64,000 nt of DNA, taken from assembly GCF_030272615.1 (NCBI RefSeq), contig NC_081412.1, forward strand, positions 27,002,501 to 27,066,500, given 5' to 3'. This DNA is from Cryptomeria japonica (lineage: Eukaryota; Streptophyta; Pinopsida; Cupressales; Cupressaceae). Of this stretch, positions 36,184 through 48,480 are shown piece by piece. Both the position numbers and the translations under genes were made by a program. Under the pieces are notes generated by a model. It was not told the origin of the DNA. It searched no databases and saw only the letters and a list, made by a program, of their open reading frames with translations. How positions within the stretch are numbered: the stretch's first letter is position 1; the number at the start of each line of letters is the position of its first letter.

Positions 36184-36240
36184 CACTTGGGTTAGTGCAA
36201 GATCAAGGGGGGCCAAAAAGTGGCGATGTGAAAAAAATAG
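36184..36240. repeat. Left terminal inverted repeat
   Basis: The outer 22 bases match the right end with five mismatches. After a gap of about 13 bases, AGTGGCGATG matches again. Confidence 0.72.
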
Positions 36241-36335
36241 CCTTCCCCACTCGCCTAAGAACGCGAAAATCCGTGTTGACATTTTTCTTGGCCTGGGTGT
36301 CAGTACACCTTGGCTTGGTAATTACCTATGCAAAT

Positions 36336-36790
36336 CGGATATCCGATTTTTATTTGTAATTTTAATTTAAAAAATATGTTATATGTTACGTATTATATAA
36401 TATATAATATATTATTACATTATATATATTATATAATACGTATTATATAATATATTATTATATTATATTATATTATATTATAATATAATAACATATTATA
36501 TAATACAATATTATATTATATTATATTATATTATATTATATTATATATAATATAATATATAATATAATATATAATATAATATATAATATAATATAATATA
36601 ATATTATATTATATTATATTATATATTATATTATAATATATATATATATAATATAATATAATATATTATATAATATATTATTATATAATATAATAATATA
36701 TTATATAATATATTATTATATTATATATGTTATTTAAAAATAATTTAAGTATAGAAATCGAATATCCGATAAAATCGGATATCCAATTTT
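36336..36790. repeat. Left subterminal palindromes around an AT-only expansion
   Basis: AATCGGATATCCGATTTTTA at 36336 and GAATATCCGATAAAATCGGA at 36752 face each other as imperfect inverted arms. Between them (about 36370-36725) is almost pure A/T built of TATTATA and TATAATA units. A further AAATCCGATATCCGG lies at about 36862. Confidence 0.85.
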
Positions 36791-37093
36791 CTGAGACTTT
36801 TATATTTCGACAGTGATAGTCCCGTGAGTCATTTTTAACTCATGGGTCGTGCGAATTCATCAAAATCCGATATCCGGTGTTTTGACAAAAAATTGCTAAA
36901 AAATAGATTTAGAGGTAAGAATTTTATCGTTTTGAATCATCTTCATTCATTTTTTGTATTTTTTTTTAATGTTTATTTGATTTTTCATTGAAAATATGTT
37001 TTTTTTCATGAAAACTAGGTTTTTTTAAATCAAATACCTAATTGTTTAAATTTATTAACTAAATTTAATTGTTTACATTCAATTAGGTTAAAA

Positions 37094-39021
37094 ATGGGGG
37101 ATAACAATGAAAACACTGACCAACCACAACTGCAACAACCAAACCCTCCGTTGCCAAACCCCCCCTCAATTCAAGATTTGATTGCACAAAATTTGAATGA
37201 ATTGAGGGGGATTGCAGAAGTATATCGTAGGATCCCTTGTCTAAACCTGTTGTTTGATCCTCTCACGTCGATCATAAAAAGTATGGAAACCATGACTCAG
37301 GAGCACGATGTTGCCCTTTTGTGGCGAGATTCTATGAAGGAAAAATATGCAGATGGCTTGTCGTATAAGGATATCAAGGATCTTGAGATATCCAAAGCCG
37401 AAATCGCCTCATTTTTTTTCAATCCCCATACTGGTCAGCTCGTAGATCCCAAAAAAACAAAACTTTCTATCAAATGGTGCACAAATGATGGGATTGTGAA
37501 AAACTTTTGGGATCGTTGGTGGATGGTTTTCAACAAACCACCCAACAACAATCTTGATATCCCCTTCTATTTCATAAGAAAATTGTATGCTGAGTTTGTT
37601 TTACACAAACATGTGAACTACTTTGACATCCAACCTTTCTAGGGTGTAGGTTTAGGTATGCCCCAAAATAGACCTGGGGCAGTCAGAGTAGTCCAAGGCC
37701 CATATGTCCGCCCTCCTCCTGTTGATCCCCCACCTACAGTTTAGCATCTTGATATCACTTGTGAGGCGGCTTCACGGACCATATCAGCTATTCACTCTTT
37801 GAGTAGCCTTTTGGTTTCTTAGGTTGCGTCAGTAGCTCAGCCTACTCTTGATGGTAGCGGTGCATCCGGTGTCAGTGACACGTCATCCTTGGCTCCACAC
37901 ATATGCATGCCCCATAGTTGTGTCATGCGTGGGCACGTATGCTTGGGTCCACTTGGACAGCCCGTTGATCCTCCTGTGGATAGTGTAGATTATGAGGTGA
38001 ATGAGATGCATGATGCACTAGATGTTATTACACAGACTAGAGGATACCCTGGGGAGTCCTCACATGCTAGAGGCGAGGAGGCACCGTCATCATACATTGA
38101 TGATGTATTGGTAAGATTTGTGTTTTCACAGTTCATGTTATATTTTAATTAAATATTTATAAATTAGATAATATTAAGTACTAATTTTTATTTACATGGT
38201 CTATTTAAGAGTTGATGACCGAGGATGAGTTGAGACAGATTCAGGAGGGCACCTTGTCGACCATTTCATTTGGCCTTGATAGCTTGACGGTACATATATT
38301 ATTGCACCTAGTCATTTGTATTTTATTGTACATACATGCTCATCATTTATATTGGTATTAATTAGATTATGTAGTAACTTGCATGTATATCTTATTTTAC
38401 TCTTATAGGGCACAAGCAGCACGAGTGTGAGGCAATGTGATTTAGGATCTGGTAGTGTAGTTGGAGACAAGGGAAAGGTAATTGAATGCAAATCTGATTG
38501 AATGAATTTAGTTTAAATAACTTACAGTGATTATACATGTCTAGACATAGATTGATAGTTTCATATACTTGTTGTGTATATATATAGAGAATTCTTGGCT
38601 TCACATCCTTGACGACTACACCCAGTATACCTGAAGAAGAAGAAGAAGAGATGCCTTGAGTAGATGTGTGTTTTTTTTTTTTTTTGATTAGTAGATATAA
38701 TTTGTTATTATCAGTGACAATTATATGCTAACTTGTATCAATGTCATGTTTCTGGACATATGTAGGTTGTGTATGAAAATATTCAAAACATACCTCCTCT
38801 ACCGAAGACATACATCAAGAGTCCTGCAAAGCTAAAGAGAAAACATGCAGATGAGGTAAACATGAATAGTTCAATTATAGTTCATTTTTATATTAACTTT
38901 TCAAATGTGAATTATATAATATAACTAATATTAATCGTGGTTTGTTTTTCTTGTGCAAGATCCTTTAGAGCCGAGCAGTGCGGCGAAGAGGATCAATTTT
39001 GACGATCCATCAGGAGCTTAG
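37094..39021 (+). pseudogene. Six-exon transposon-borne gene of unknown function
   Basis: I propose exons 37094-38110, 38212-38289, 38409-38477, 38588-38659, 38766-38855 and 38959/38960-39021. The first five have lengths divisible by three with GT...AG borders, so all introns are phase 0, which is strong evidence for a real gene. The product (about 460 aa) starts MGDNNENTDQPQLQQPNPP and has an unrecognised domain at residues 20-185 with a WCTNDGIVKNFWDRWWMVF segment. A Pro/Ser-rich middle follows, then a Glu-rich run (exon 4), a basic KSPAKLKRKHADE (exon 5, possible nuclear signal) and KRINFDDPSGA at the end. Three in-frame TAGs (37640, 37742, 37820) and a TGA closing exon 4 break it. The last acceptor appears eroded by one base. 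Confidence 0.68.
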
Positions 39022-39295
39022 CATGTTATAGATAGTTTTGGGATGCTTACATGTCTAGTTGGCATGTATATTTTGTATATGGACATACATTCACGTATTT
39101 AGACATACATTTTGTTTCAGTTGGCGTTTATGCCATATTTGTGTATGGACATACATTTGTAATCATTTGACATTTTTATATATACAGAAGTTGATATTCG
39201 ATCATATAAATTGTTGCTCATCTGTGCGTGGTGTTATCATGGAAATCTTTAATATTCATTCCAATAATTAACAATGGTTAATAATGGCTATTTAA
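39022..39295. other. 3' flank of the transposon gene
   Basis: AT-rich, with short repeats of GGACATACATT. It probably includes the 3' untranslated region. No other feature is seen. Confidence 0.45.
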
Positions 39296-39460
39296 TGAAC
39301 AATACAATTCATTTCATTTCATCGTAAGTGTAGTTTTTATAATGAACAATACAATACAATTCATTTAATGAACAATACAATTCATTTAATTAACAATACA
39401 ATACAATTCATTCAATAAAAAATACAATTCATGAACAATACAATTCATTTAATGAACAAT
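39296..39460. repeat. Short tandem repeat of AATGAACAATACAATTCATT
   Basis: About six to seven imperfect copies of a 15-24-base unit run up to the start of the 358-bp satellite. Confidence 0.85.
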
Positions 39461-39462
39461 AA

Positions 39463-40707
39463 CCTACGCATGCTCCTATTTTGCCCCCCCACTTGATCGA
39501 ACGCTCGGGGTCATACCCTACCGGCGTCATCCCTTGAGTGCCCTAAGTGCTCAAAATTGTCAAACTTTGACGGGCCCTAACTCGGAATCTGTTGAACCTA
39601 CGAATGATCCATTTGAACCTACGAGGCCATGAGAGGGGTCCCTACAAAAGCCTATCTCGATTTTTCAAGTTACCCTATGGTTTTATTAGGGCAGCAATTT
39701 TTTGGTTGGCAAAAAAATCGTCAGTCTCACTCAATGGAATGTTGTCGTGTGGCCGATTTCTCGTTCTGCTCGTCATGATGACAAACTGTCAGCTCCGACA
39801 TGTCCAGTTAGGCATTATTACCCTACGCATGCTCCTATTTTCCCCCCCCACTCGATCGAACGCTCGGGGTCATACCCTACCAGCGTCATCCCTTGAGCGC
39901 CCTAAGTGCTCAAAATTGTCAAACTTTGATGGGCCCTAACTCGGAATCCGTGGCACCTGCGAATGATCTGTTTGAACCTACAGGGCCACAAGGGGTCCCT
40001 ACAAAAGTCTATCTTGGTTTTTCAATTTGCCCTACGGTTTTATTAGGGCAGCAGTTTTTTGGTTGGCAAAAAAATCGTCAGTCTCACTCAATGGAATGTT
40101 CTCGGTGGCCGATTTCTCGTTTTGCTCGTCGCGATGACGAACCGTCGACTCCAACATGTCCAGTTAGGCATTATTACCCTACGCATGCTCCTATTTTGCC
40201 CCCCCACTCGAACGAATGCTCGGGGTCCTACCCTACCCGCGTCGTCCCTTGAGTGCCCTAAGTGCTCAAAATTGTCAAACTTTGGCGGGCCCTAACTCAA
40301 AATATGTGGCACCTGCGAATGATCCGTTTGAACCTACGGGACCACGAGAGGGGTCCCTACAAAAGCCTATCTCGATTTTTCAAGTTGCCCTATGGTTTTA
40401 TTAGGGTAGCAATTTTTCGGTTGGTGAAAAAATAATCAGTCTCACTCAATGGAATGTTGTCGCGTGGCCGATTTCTTGTTTTGCTCATCGCGATGATGAA
40501 CCGTCGGCTCCGAAATGTCCAATTAGGCATTATTACCCTATGCATGCTCCTATTTTGCCCCCCCACTCGATCGAACACTCAGGGTCATACCCTACCGGCG
40601 TCATCCCTTGAGCGCCCTAAGTGCTCAAAATTGTCAAACTTTGACAGGCCCTAACTTGGAATCTGTTGAACCTACGAACGATTTGTTTGAACCTACGAGG
40701 CCACAAG
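39463..40707. repeat. 358-bp satellite array, left part (3.5 copies)
   Basis: The phrase CCTACGCATGCTCC recurs at 39463, 39822, 40178 and 40537 (periods 359, 356, 359). Units contain TAGGCATTATTACCCTA, CCCCCCACTCGATCGAACG and GAGGGGTCCCTACAAAAGCC. The array is broken at 40707/40708 by a solo LTR and resumes at 44084. Confidence 0.95.
40703..40707. repeat. Solo-LTR target duplication, left
   Basis: ACAAG, matching 44084-44088. Removing one copy and the insert restores the satellite unit. Confidence 0.92.
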
Positions 40708-42673
40708 TGTAATAACCCACCAAAATTGGTTCAACAAAAATTGAGTATTTTTTTTTATTATTATGTTTTATTCAATTGCATACTCTGGGCATCCATCCAA
40801 TTAGGATTAGGCATTCATCCATTTGGGATGAGCTTCTAACCATACGGGTTAGGCAATTGTCCATACGGGATAAAATTCCATCTATCCAATACGGGATAGG
40901 CATCTACCCATATGGGGTAGGCATCCATCCAAACGGGATAGGAGATGCTCTAGCCAGAGACTTAGACTCATCGGGACCATTCGGGTCCTGAGCCACTCAC
41001 TAAGTACTACACTCTTCTAACAAGAATGCACCGAGGTCGTCGTCCTTAGGAGTAATTAAAAATAATACAAGCTTGAATTCCGCCTCGGAATTTGGCTTAA
41101 AGCCTCGGGAAGTCAAGCGAATCCATACGGGATTCCTTCCGAGTATGCATTGAATTAAATTGATTATCTTATCTTTAATTAGGATTCTTACTCAACCAAG
41201 CCAAGACCCCACCCACGAACGCCTGAGTACGAGGGACAACTTCATCCCAAGACTGCCTACATACCCGCTTCGGCATGGGATCAAGGCGTAAAATATGTAG
41301 TTCTATTTTCTAATCTATGGTTTGATGTAAACTGATTTGTGGGTACGCAACCCTTTCTAGGGTCAGTGTCCCAGACAGTTTCTCTGCGGTTGCTACCCAC
41401 GATGGTAGCACTTAAGCGAAGGCTCAAGATGGCCTATTGCTTGTGGCCTAAACAAAATAACTAGACCCTAATACTTATCATGAGCGTCACCCAATTGCAA
41501 ATCACCAATATCCCTTCAAGGTGAAATAAATAAATAAGGAAAATAAACTTCATGAGGGTATTTAACTTGACCATCCTTAAAAGGGGGTTTACTATGGTGT
41601 ATCTCAACGGATGTGAAAATCATTTAAAAGTTATCTTATTAAATTATCGATCCAAGGGGGATTACCCGCCCCTTGGATTTTAACTTCCAAATGTCCCTTA
41701 TTACTCCCCGACGATTTATAGGGACGATGCCACAGACGTTGTTAATGCAGCTTTATTAGGCGTTAAGTGCAGTAGTTCAACACGACGGCATTACCCGTAA
41801 GCGTGACCCAGAGGCACCATATATACCGAACGCTGCTAGTTTTGGTTTTCCAACTTCCTTTGTTTAGTTTTCTAACTACGAAAACAAAAATGAAAGCGTA
41901 ATAATTGAAATAACTACTTGAAGTGTAATTTGCATAATAATGACCATCACGAAACTTGCATAATAGTAATTGCATGAAGATGTAATTATTCCACAAATAA
42001 TTCGCATGTTATGATCCATCAATGAAAGCAATTAATCTATGAGAAACTTGCATGATGTAAGGAGATTTAACGAGTCCAAAATAACGATTAAATATAAGCA
42101 TTTGTATTAATGTAAGTTAATCTCTAAAGAGCAAGTGTCCCAATGATTCTTAATGGGTTGAGTAACTTAACTTTAAAAGAATATAGTCTACAATTTTAAA
42201 CTTACTAAGGATAATTTAATTATGAACTTGCTACATATTAGTCCAATTTTTTTCTAAGTCAAAATACGATATCTTAAAGCTTATACAAAAAAAAGAATTC
42301 AATATTTCCTAAATGCCATTTCTATCAAACTAAAAAAAAATTTTAAGTAATTAATTTATATAAAGAAAAAAACCCCAATTTAAAATTTCAAATTTCAAAT
42401 TAGAAAGGGAAAAAAAAAACCTTTAATTAAATAACTTATTTTTTTTTGCTTTGGGTAGTAAGTAGGGTGCGGGGTGGGGACCACGGGTCCCATCACCCCT
42501 GCGGCCCTGCATGCGCAGGTTTGCAGAGATGAGGGGACCCGCGGGCCCCTCCATACCCTGCGACGGTTACAATGTAACCGTCCCGCATGCCAACGTCCGT
42601 CTTGCGTTAAACGCCATGCATTACGGGGATTTTTCTTACGGTTTGAACGATTTCCCTCTTCTTCTTTTTTTGT

Positions 42674-42734
<61 letters not shown>

Positions 42735-44083
42735 AATATATACGTTTATATATATATTATTATTATTATTTTTTTGATGCAGGAGTTTTGGCATTTCCAA
42801 CAGGTATAAAAATAATAATAATAATGTTACAGGTTAAGTTCCAGGGACCAAATACAATGAAGCAGTAACCAGAGAGGTTCTTCTTCTTTTTTTTTTTCCA
42901 TTTCTTTTGTTCTCTACACAGGGAGATCTATTCACAGAGAAAGGAGAAAATTTGTTTGTACACAGGGAGATCTATTCACAGAGAAAAGAGAAAATTTGTT
43001 TGTACATACAGGGAAAATCTTAAGCGTATTTCTACAGACGTTTTAGATAACCAGAAAATGAGAAATTTTAGAGAGATTGATTACAGCAAGATCTTTTCAA
43101 ATACATAGTTCAGACTTTAAATCAATAACTAGAGAAAAGATTCTGGAGGAAGGAGGTAAAGGTAGTTCTAAATTCAAATCTAAAACTTAATAAGATATTC
43201 CAACGATTTAATATGGATGAATCTAATTCTTATCAAAATTTTGAAATGAATGGATCTAATTTTTATCAAAAAAAATCTGAAAACAATGAATCTAATTTTC
43301 ATCAAATGACTCTATTCTCCTAATCCATTTAATCTACTTCTTATCAAAACTGAAACTAATTTCTTATCAAGAATCTAAAACAAATGAATCTCATTCTCAT
43401 CAATAATTAATCTACTTCTTATCAAAATCTGAATCTAATTCTTATAAAAAACTGAAACTAATTCTTATCATAATCTGAAACAAATGAATCTCATTCTCAT
43501 CAATAATTTAATCACATCTAATCTGCAACAAGAATAAGATGCACGAAACTAAATTTGAAAGGAACCTGGGTGCTTGAAAATGGTGTAGAGTCCTCCACGA
43601 ATCTTCCTTGATCCTCCAAATTTGAAGAGAAGTCCTCCCAAACAAAATCTTAGCTGAAAATGAAAATTGACTACAAAGGAAAATTTTACTTGCAGACTTT
43701 CTTATGGAATAGCCAACACTCTTTTTGAAACTTGCAAATCTTTTATAAAAGAAATTTCAAATTTCCACTACCTAATTTTTAATTGAAAAAAAGAGATTCT
43801 CTCCCAATTTGGCCTCCATGCAAATTGATTAGGCTTAGTGGGAGGAGTTACATGCAAGGTGGTGGAGAAGCCTCTAGAAGCTTCTTATTCCTCCTACAAC
43901 ATGTGCCTTAATTTGGGTGAGGGAATTTAAATAACCAATTAAAAATATATATATATATATTTTCCATGTGTGTGTGTGATTTATTATTTTTATTCCCTTA
44001 CAATATTCATTCAATAGTTTATCCAAAGAAATATAATAGAGTTTTGTATTTAAATCAAAAGGTGATAAAGGAGGGTTGTGACA
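40708..44083. mobile_element. Solo LTR or LTR-only element, 3376 bp
   Basis: The insert starts TGTAATAACCCACC, ends GGTTGTGACA and is flanked by ACAAG on both sides. It sits inside a satellite unit whose other copies give the empty site exactly. No gag or pol sequence, primer site or second LTR is visible, so the simplest reading is one very long LTR left by recombination between two LTRs. It contains repeated ACGGGATAGGCAT phrases at 40780-40950, a (TA)n tract and AT-rich regions. Orientation cannot be decided. Confidence 0.82.
42678..42728. repeat. (TA)n microsatellite
   Basis: About 25 TA units lie inside the solo LTR. Confidence 0.97.
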
Positions 44084-44632
44084 ACAAGAGGGGTCCCTAC
44101 AAAAGCCTATCTCGGTTTTTCAAGTTGCCCTATGGTTTTATTAGGGCAGTAATTTTTCGGTTGGCGAAAAAATCATCAGTCTCACTCAATGGAATGTTGT
44201 CGCGTGGTCGATTTCTCATTCTGCTCATCGCGACGACGAACTGTCAGCTCTGACATGTCCAGTTAGGCATTACTACCCTATGCATGCTCCTATTTTGTCC
44301 CCCCACTCGATCAAACACTTGGGGTCATACCCTACCGATGTTGTCCCTTGAGCGCCCTAAGTGCTCAAAATTGTCAAACTTTGACGGGCCCTAACTCAGA
44401 ATCTGTGGCATCTGCAAATGATCAGTTTGAACCTATAGGGCCACGAGAGGGGTCCCTACAAAAGCCTATCTCGATTTTTCAAATTGCCCTACAGTTTTAT
44501 TAGGGCAGCAATTTTTTGGTTGGCGAAAAAATTGTCAGTCTCACTCAATGGAATGTTGTCACGTGGCTGATTTCTCATTCCGCTCATTGCAATGATGAAC
44601 CGTTGGCTCCAAAATGTCCAGTTAGGCATTAT
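44084..44632. repeat. 358-bp satellite array, right part (1.5 copies)
   Basis: It continues the unit interrupted at 40707; the next unit boundary is at 44277. The phase agrees exactly (44277-40537 minus 3381 inserted bases = 359). It ends after GTTAGGCATTATT, a full unit boundary, giving five units in total. Confidence 0.95.
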
Positions 44633-44882
44633 TTTCATTATCACTTTCAACATTTTCAAAATTTTCAATATTTTCACTTTCAAAATTTACATTTTCATTT
44701 TCAATAACTTGTGGCACATTTTCAAATTCAATTTCCTCTTCAGTTGAAGTAACATTAGCAATATTTAACATACCTTGTCTTCTCCTCCTATGACATTCTC
44801 TATCTCTTTCTCTATACACTTCAATTTGGTCATTTGAAAGTTTTCTTTTGCGTTTAGACTTCCGACTACTACTACTCCCCAT
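44633..44882 (-). pseudogene. N-terminal fragment of a basic, possibly nuclear transposon protein
   Basis: The likely start at 44882 gives MGSSSSRKSKRKRKLSNDQI, then YRERDRECHRRRRQ and an acidic Glu/Asn-rich tail (VIENENVNFESENIENFENV). The coding-like stretch ends exactly where the satellite begins, so the rest of the gene was probably replaced or deleted. The ERDRECHRRRRQ segment recalls basic N-termini of some plant transposon proteins, but I cannot name the family. It points toward the plus-strand gene at 37094-39021, a convergent two-gene layout. Confidence 0.45.
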
Positions 44883-45065
44883 TTCCCTCCACACATGTTC
44901 CTTCGTGATTGACAATGTAAGTTTCCACTTTAAGAATCTCCCAAAAGCACAAATTTGTCTCTAGCTATCAGAAAACCCATGATCCTCGATAGAAAATAGA
45001 ATATATGCAGACTGTGGGTCGTAGGAATCTATAGAATGTCCCACAAATCCTTTTTTCTCAATTTT

Positions 45066-45246
45066 TTGTACAAAAATCAGCTATCGGATAAAATCGGATA
45101 TCGGATTTTATCCTATATCCGACTTTAGTACAAAAATTTGTGGTTCCCAAAAAAATTCCCGCTACCACCATTTATTTAGTAAACTACCACATTGCAGAAA
45201 TCTGATATCCGATTAAATTGGATATCGGATTTTATTAGTCATATTT

Positions 45247-45247
<1 letters not shown>
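45066..45247. repeat. Left arm of internal inverted repeat (ATCGGATATC-rich)
   Basis: It contains ATCGGATAAAATCGGATATC and CTGATATCCGATTAAATTGG. Its phrases GTACAAAAATTTG, TAAACTACCACAT and TTTTATTAGTCATATTT reappear inverted in 47803-47932. Confidence 0.88.

Positions 45248-45287
<40 letters not shown>
45248..45287. repeat. (GA)n tract
   Basis: About 20 GA units lie between the left arm and the module array. Confidence 0.97.
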
Positions 45288-45289
<2 letters not shown>

Positions 45290-47576
45290 CATATGGTGTC
45301 TTGGGACACCATAGGACCCCTTAAGACACCAAATCATGTCGTTAGGGGTCATATGGTGTCCTAAGGGGTCATATGACCCCTATGGACCCCATATGACCCC
45401 TATGGACACCATATGACCCCTAATGACACCATATTGGGTTGCTTTGGGTCATATTGTGTCCTAAGGGGCATATCATGTCCTAAGGGATCCTATGGTGTCC
45501 CAAGGCACCATATGACCCCTGTGGACACCATATGACCCCTAACGACACCATAGGACCCCTTAAGACACCAAATCATGTTGTTAGGGGTCATCTTGTGTCT
45601 TATGGGGTCGTAGGACATAATATGACCCCTAACGACATGATTTGGTGTCTTAAGAGGTCATATGGTGTCGTTAGGGGGCATAGGGTGTCCATAGGGGTCA
45701 TATGGTGTCCCATGAACCCTTATGACCTCTTAGGACACCATATGACCCCTAATAACACCATATTGGGTCGCTTTGGGTCATATTGTGTCCTAAGGGGTCC
45801 TATGGTGTCCCAAGACACCCTATGACCCCTATGGACACCCTATGACCCCTTGGGACACCATAGGACCCCTTAAGACACCAATCATGTCGTCAGGGGTCAT
45901 ATTGTGTCCTACCACCCCATAAGACACAATATGATTCCTAACGACATGATTTGGTGTCTTAAGGGGTCTTATGGTGTCGTTAGGGGTCATATGGTGTCCA
46001 TAGGGGGCATATGGTGGCTTGGGACACCATAGGACCCCTTAGGACACAATATGACCCCTTAGGACACAATATGACCCAAAGCGACCCAATATGGTGTCAT
46101 TAGGGGTCATATAGTGTCCTAAGAGGTCATAAGGGTTCATGGGACACCATATGACCCCTATGGACACCCTATGACCCCTAACGACACCATAGGACCCCTT
46201 AAGACATCAAATCATGTCATTAGGGGTCATATTGTGTCATACGACCCCGTAAGACACAATATGATCCCTAACAACATGATTTGGTGTCTTAAGGGGTCTT
46301 ATGGTGTCGTTAGGGGTCATACGATATCGATAGGGGTCATATGGTGTCTTGGGACACCATAGGACCCCTTAGGACACAATATGACCTCTTTTCCCTACAA
46401 TATGACCCAAAGTGACCCAATATGGTGTCATTAGGGGTCATATGGTGTCCTAAGAGGCCATAAGGGTTCATGGGACACCATATGACCCCAATGGACACCC
46501 TATGACCCCTAACGACACCATAGGACCCCTTAAGACACCAAATCATGTCGTTAGGGGTCATATTGTGTCCTATGACCCCGTAAGACACAATATGACCCCT
46601 AACGACATGATTTGGTGTCTTAAGGGGTCTTATGGTGTCGTTAGGGGTCATACGGTGTCCATAGGGGTCATATGGTGTCTTGGGACACCATAGGACCCCT
46701 TAGGACACAATATGACCCCTTTTCCCTATAATATGACCCAAAACGACCCAATATGGTGTCATTAGGGGTCATATGGTGTCCTAAGAGGTCATAAGGGTTC
46801 ATGGGACACCATATGACCCCTATGGACACCCTATGACCCCTAACAACACTATAGGACCCCTTAAGACACCAAATCATGTCGTTAGGGGTCATATTGTGTC
46901 CTACGACCCTGTAAGACACAATATGACCCCTAACAACATGATTTGGTGTCTTAAGGGGTCCTATGGTGTCATTAGGGGTCATATGGTGTCTTGGGACACC
47001 ATAGGACCCCTTAGGGCACAATATGACTCCTTAGGACACAATATGACCCAAAGCGACCCAGTATGGTGTCATTAGGGGTCATATGGTGTCCTAAGAGGTC
47101 ATAAGGGTTCATGAGACACCCTATGACCCCTATGGACACCCTATGACCCCTAACGACACCATATGACCCCTTAAGACACTAAATCATGTCGTTAGGGGTC
47201 ATATTGTGTCCTACGACCTCGTAAGACACAATATAACCCCTAACGACATGATTTGGTGTCTTAATGGGTCCTATGGTGTCGTTAGGGGTCATATGGTGTC
47301 CATAGGGGTCATATGGTGTCTTGGGACACCATAGGACCCCTTAGGACACAATATGACCCCTTAGGATACAATATGACCCAAAGCGACCCAATATGGTGTC
47401 ATTAAGGGTCATATGGTGTCCTAAGAGGTCATAAGGGTTCATAGGACACCATATGACCCCTTAAGACACCATATGACCCCTAACGACATGATTTGGTGTC
47501 TTAAGGGGTCCTATGGTGTCCCAAGACACCATATGACCCCTTAAGACACCAATTTGTGTCGTTAGGGGTCATATTG
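45288..47576. repeat. 2.3-kb array of 20-bp modules in both orientations
   Basis: The array is made of (G)GGGTCATATGGTGTCCTAA and its reverse complement, with small changes at fixed places (ATAT/ATTG, CTAA/CATA/GTTA). Neighbouring modules often meet head to head as GGGGTCATATGACCCC. A higher-order period of about 330 bases is clear: ATGGGACACCATATGACCCC at about 46139, 46469 and 46800, with a near copy at about 47110. Long reading frames on both strands come from the repeat and are not genes. Confidence 0.93.
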
Positions 47577-47932
<356 letters not shown>

Positions 47933-47969
47933 AATTTTCATGTCAAATTGCATAACTCTGATTTTTTGA

Positions 47970-48029
47970 AATTTCATTGCCACTTAAGGGCCTGTTTTGG
48001 CACACCATGATCCTGCACATACCCACTTG
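47970..48029. repeat. Right terminal inverted repeat
   Basis: Read inward from 48029: CAAGTGGGTATGTGC, then AGGATCA, then AGTGGCAATG after a gap; this pairs with 36184-36240. Confidence 0.72.
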
Positions 48030-48480
48030 ATGATAAAAATCCCTTCCTATTAAAATTTCTCAATCTTTATATTATTTTATTTTATTTATACTTTACTTAT
48101 TAATGGTAAAATTTGATCTTATCTTTACTTTTCAAGTGTACCATTTTTGCTAATATTACATTTGATTTTACTACAATGGGGACCATTAATAAGGGGCAGC
48201 AAGTACAACCGACACAATTAGCAATTACCACAAAAGGTAAAAACGTGCAACATTGGTGGCCATGCAAAATAGTATATACAGAAAAAAAAAGTTAAAAAAG
48301 AGCATTGCAGTAGGTAATTATCTATTCAACAAGGAAAACATATGTTTGATGGAGAGTAAAAACTAGGCCCCAAAAAAGAGGCGTGCTTCATTTATTATTT
48401 ACGACACTCATTCTTATACGATCTAAATTTTGAAACCCATTAAAATAGAACTGGTGAAACTCTTCTTTCTTCTTCTCTCC
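48027..48480. repeat. Segmental duplication, copy 2 part B, second piece
   Basis: Collinear with about 21800-22330 (shared ACATTTGATTTTACTACAAT at 21949 and 48160). It ends near CTTCTCTCC at 48480. Confidence 0.88.

Noticed and set aside
39592-40654. Series of 60-119-codon frames in the satellite
   Set aside because: The 358-bp unit is not a multiple of three and the frames shift from unit to unit, so they are by-products of the repeat.
46171-47075. Long reading frames on both strands with recurring HNMTPNDMIWCLKG-type peptides
   Set aside because: They arise because the 20-bp modules lack stops in several frames. The same peptide appears on both strands and follows the repeat period, so coding is not supported.
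45288-47576. CRISPR-like array
   Set aside because: There are no unique spacers; units are contiguous and occur in both orientations, within plant transposon DNA.
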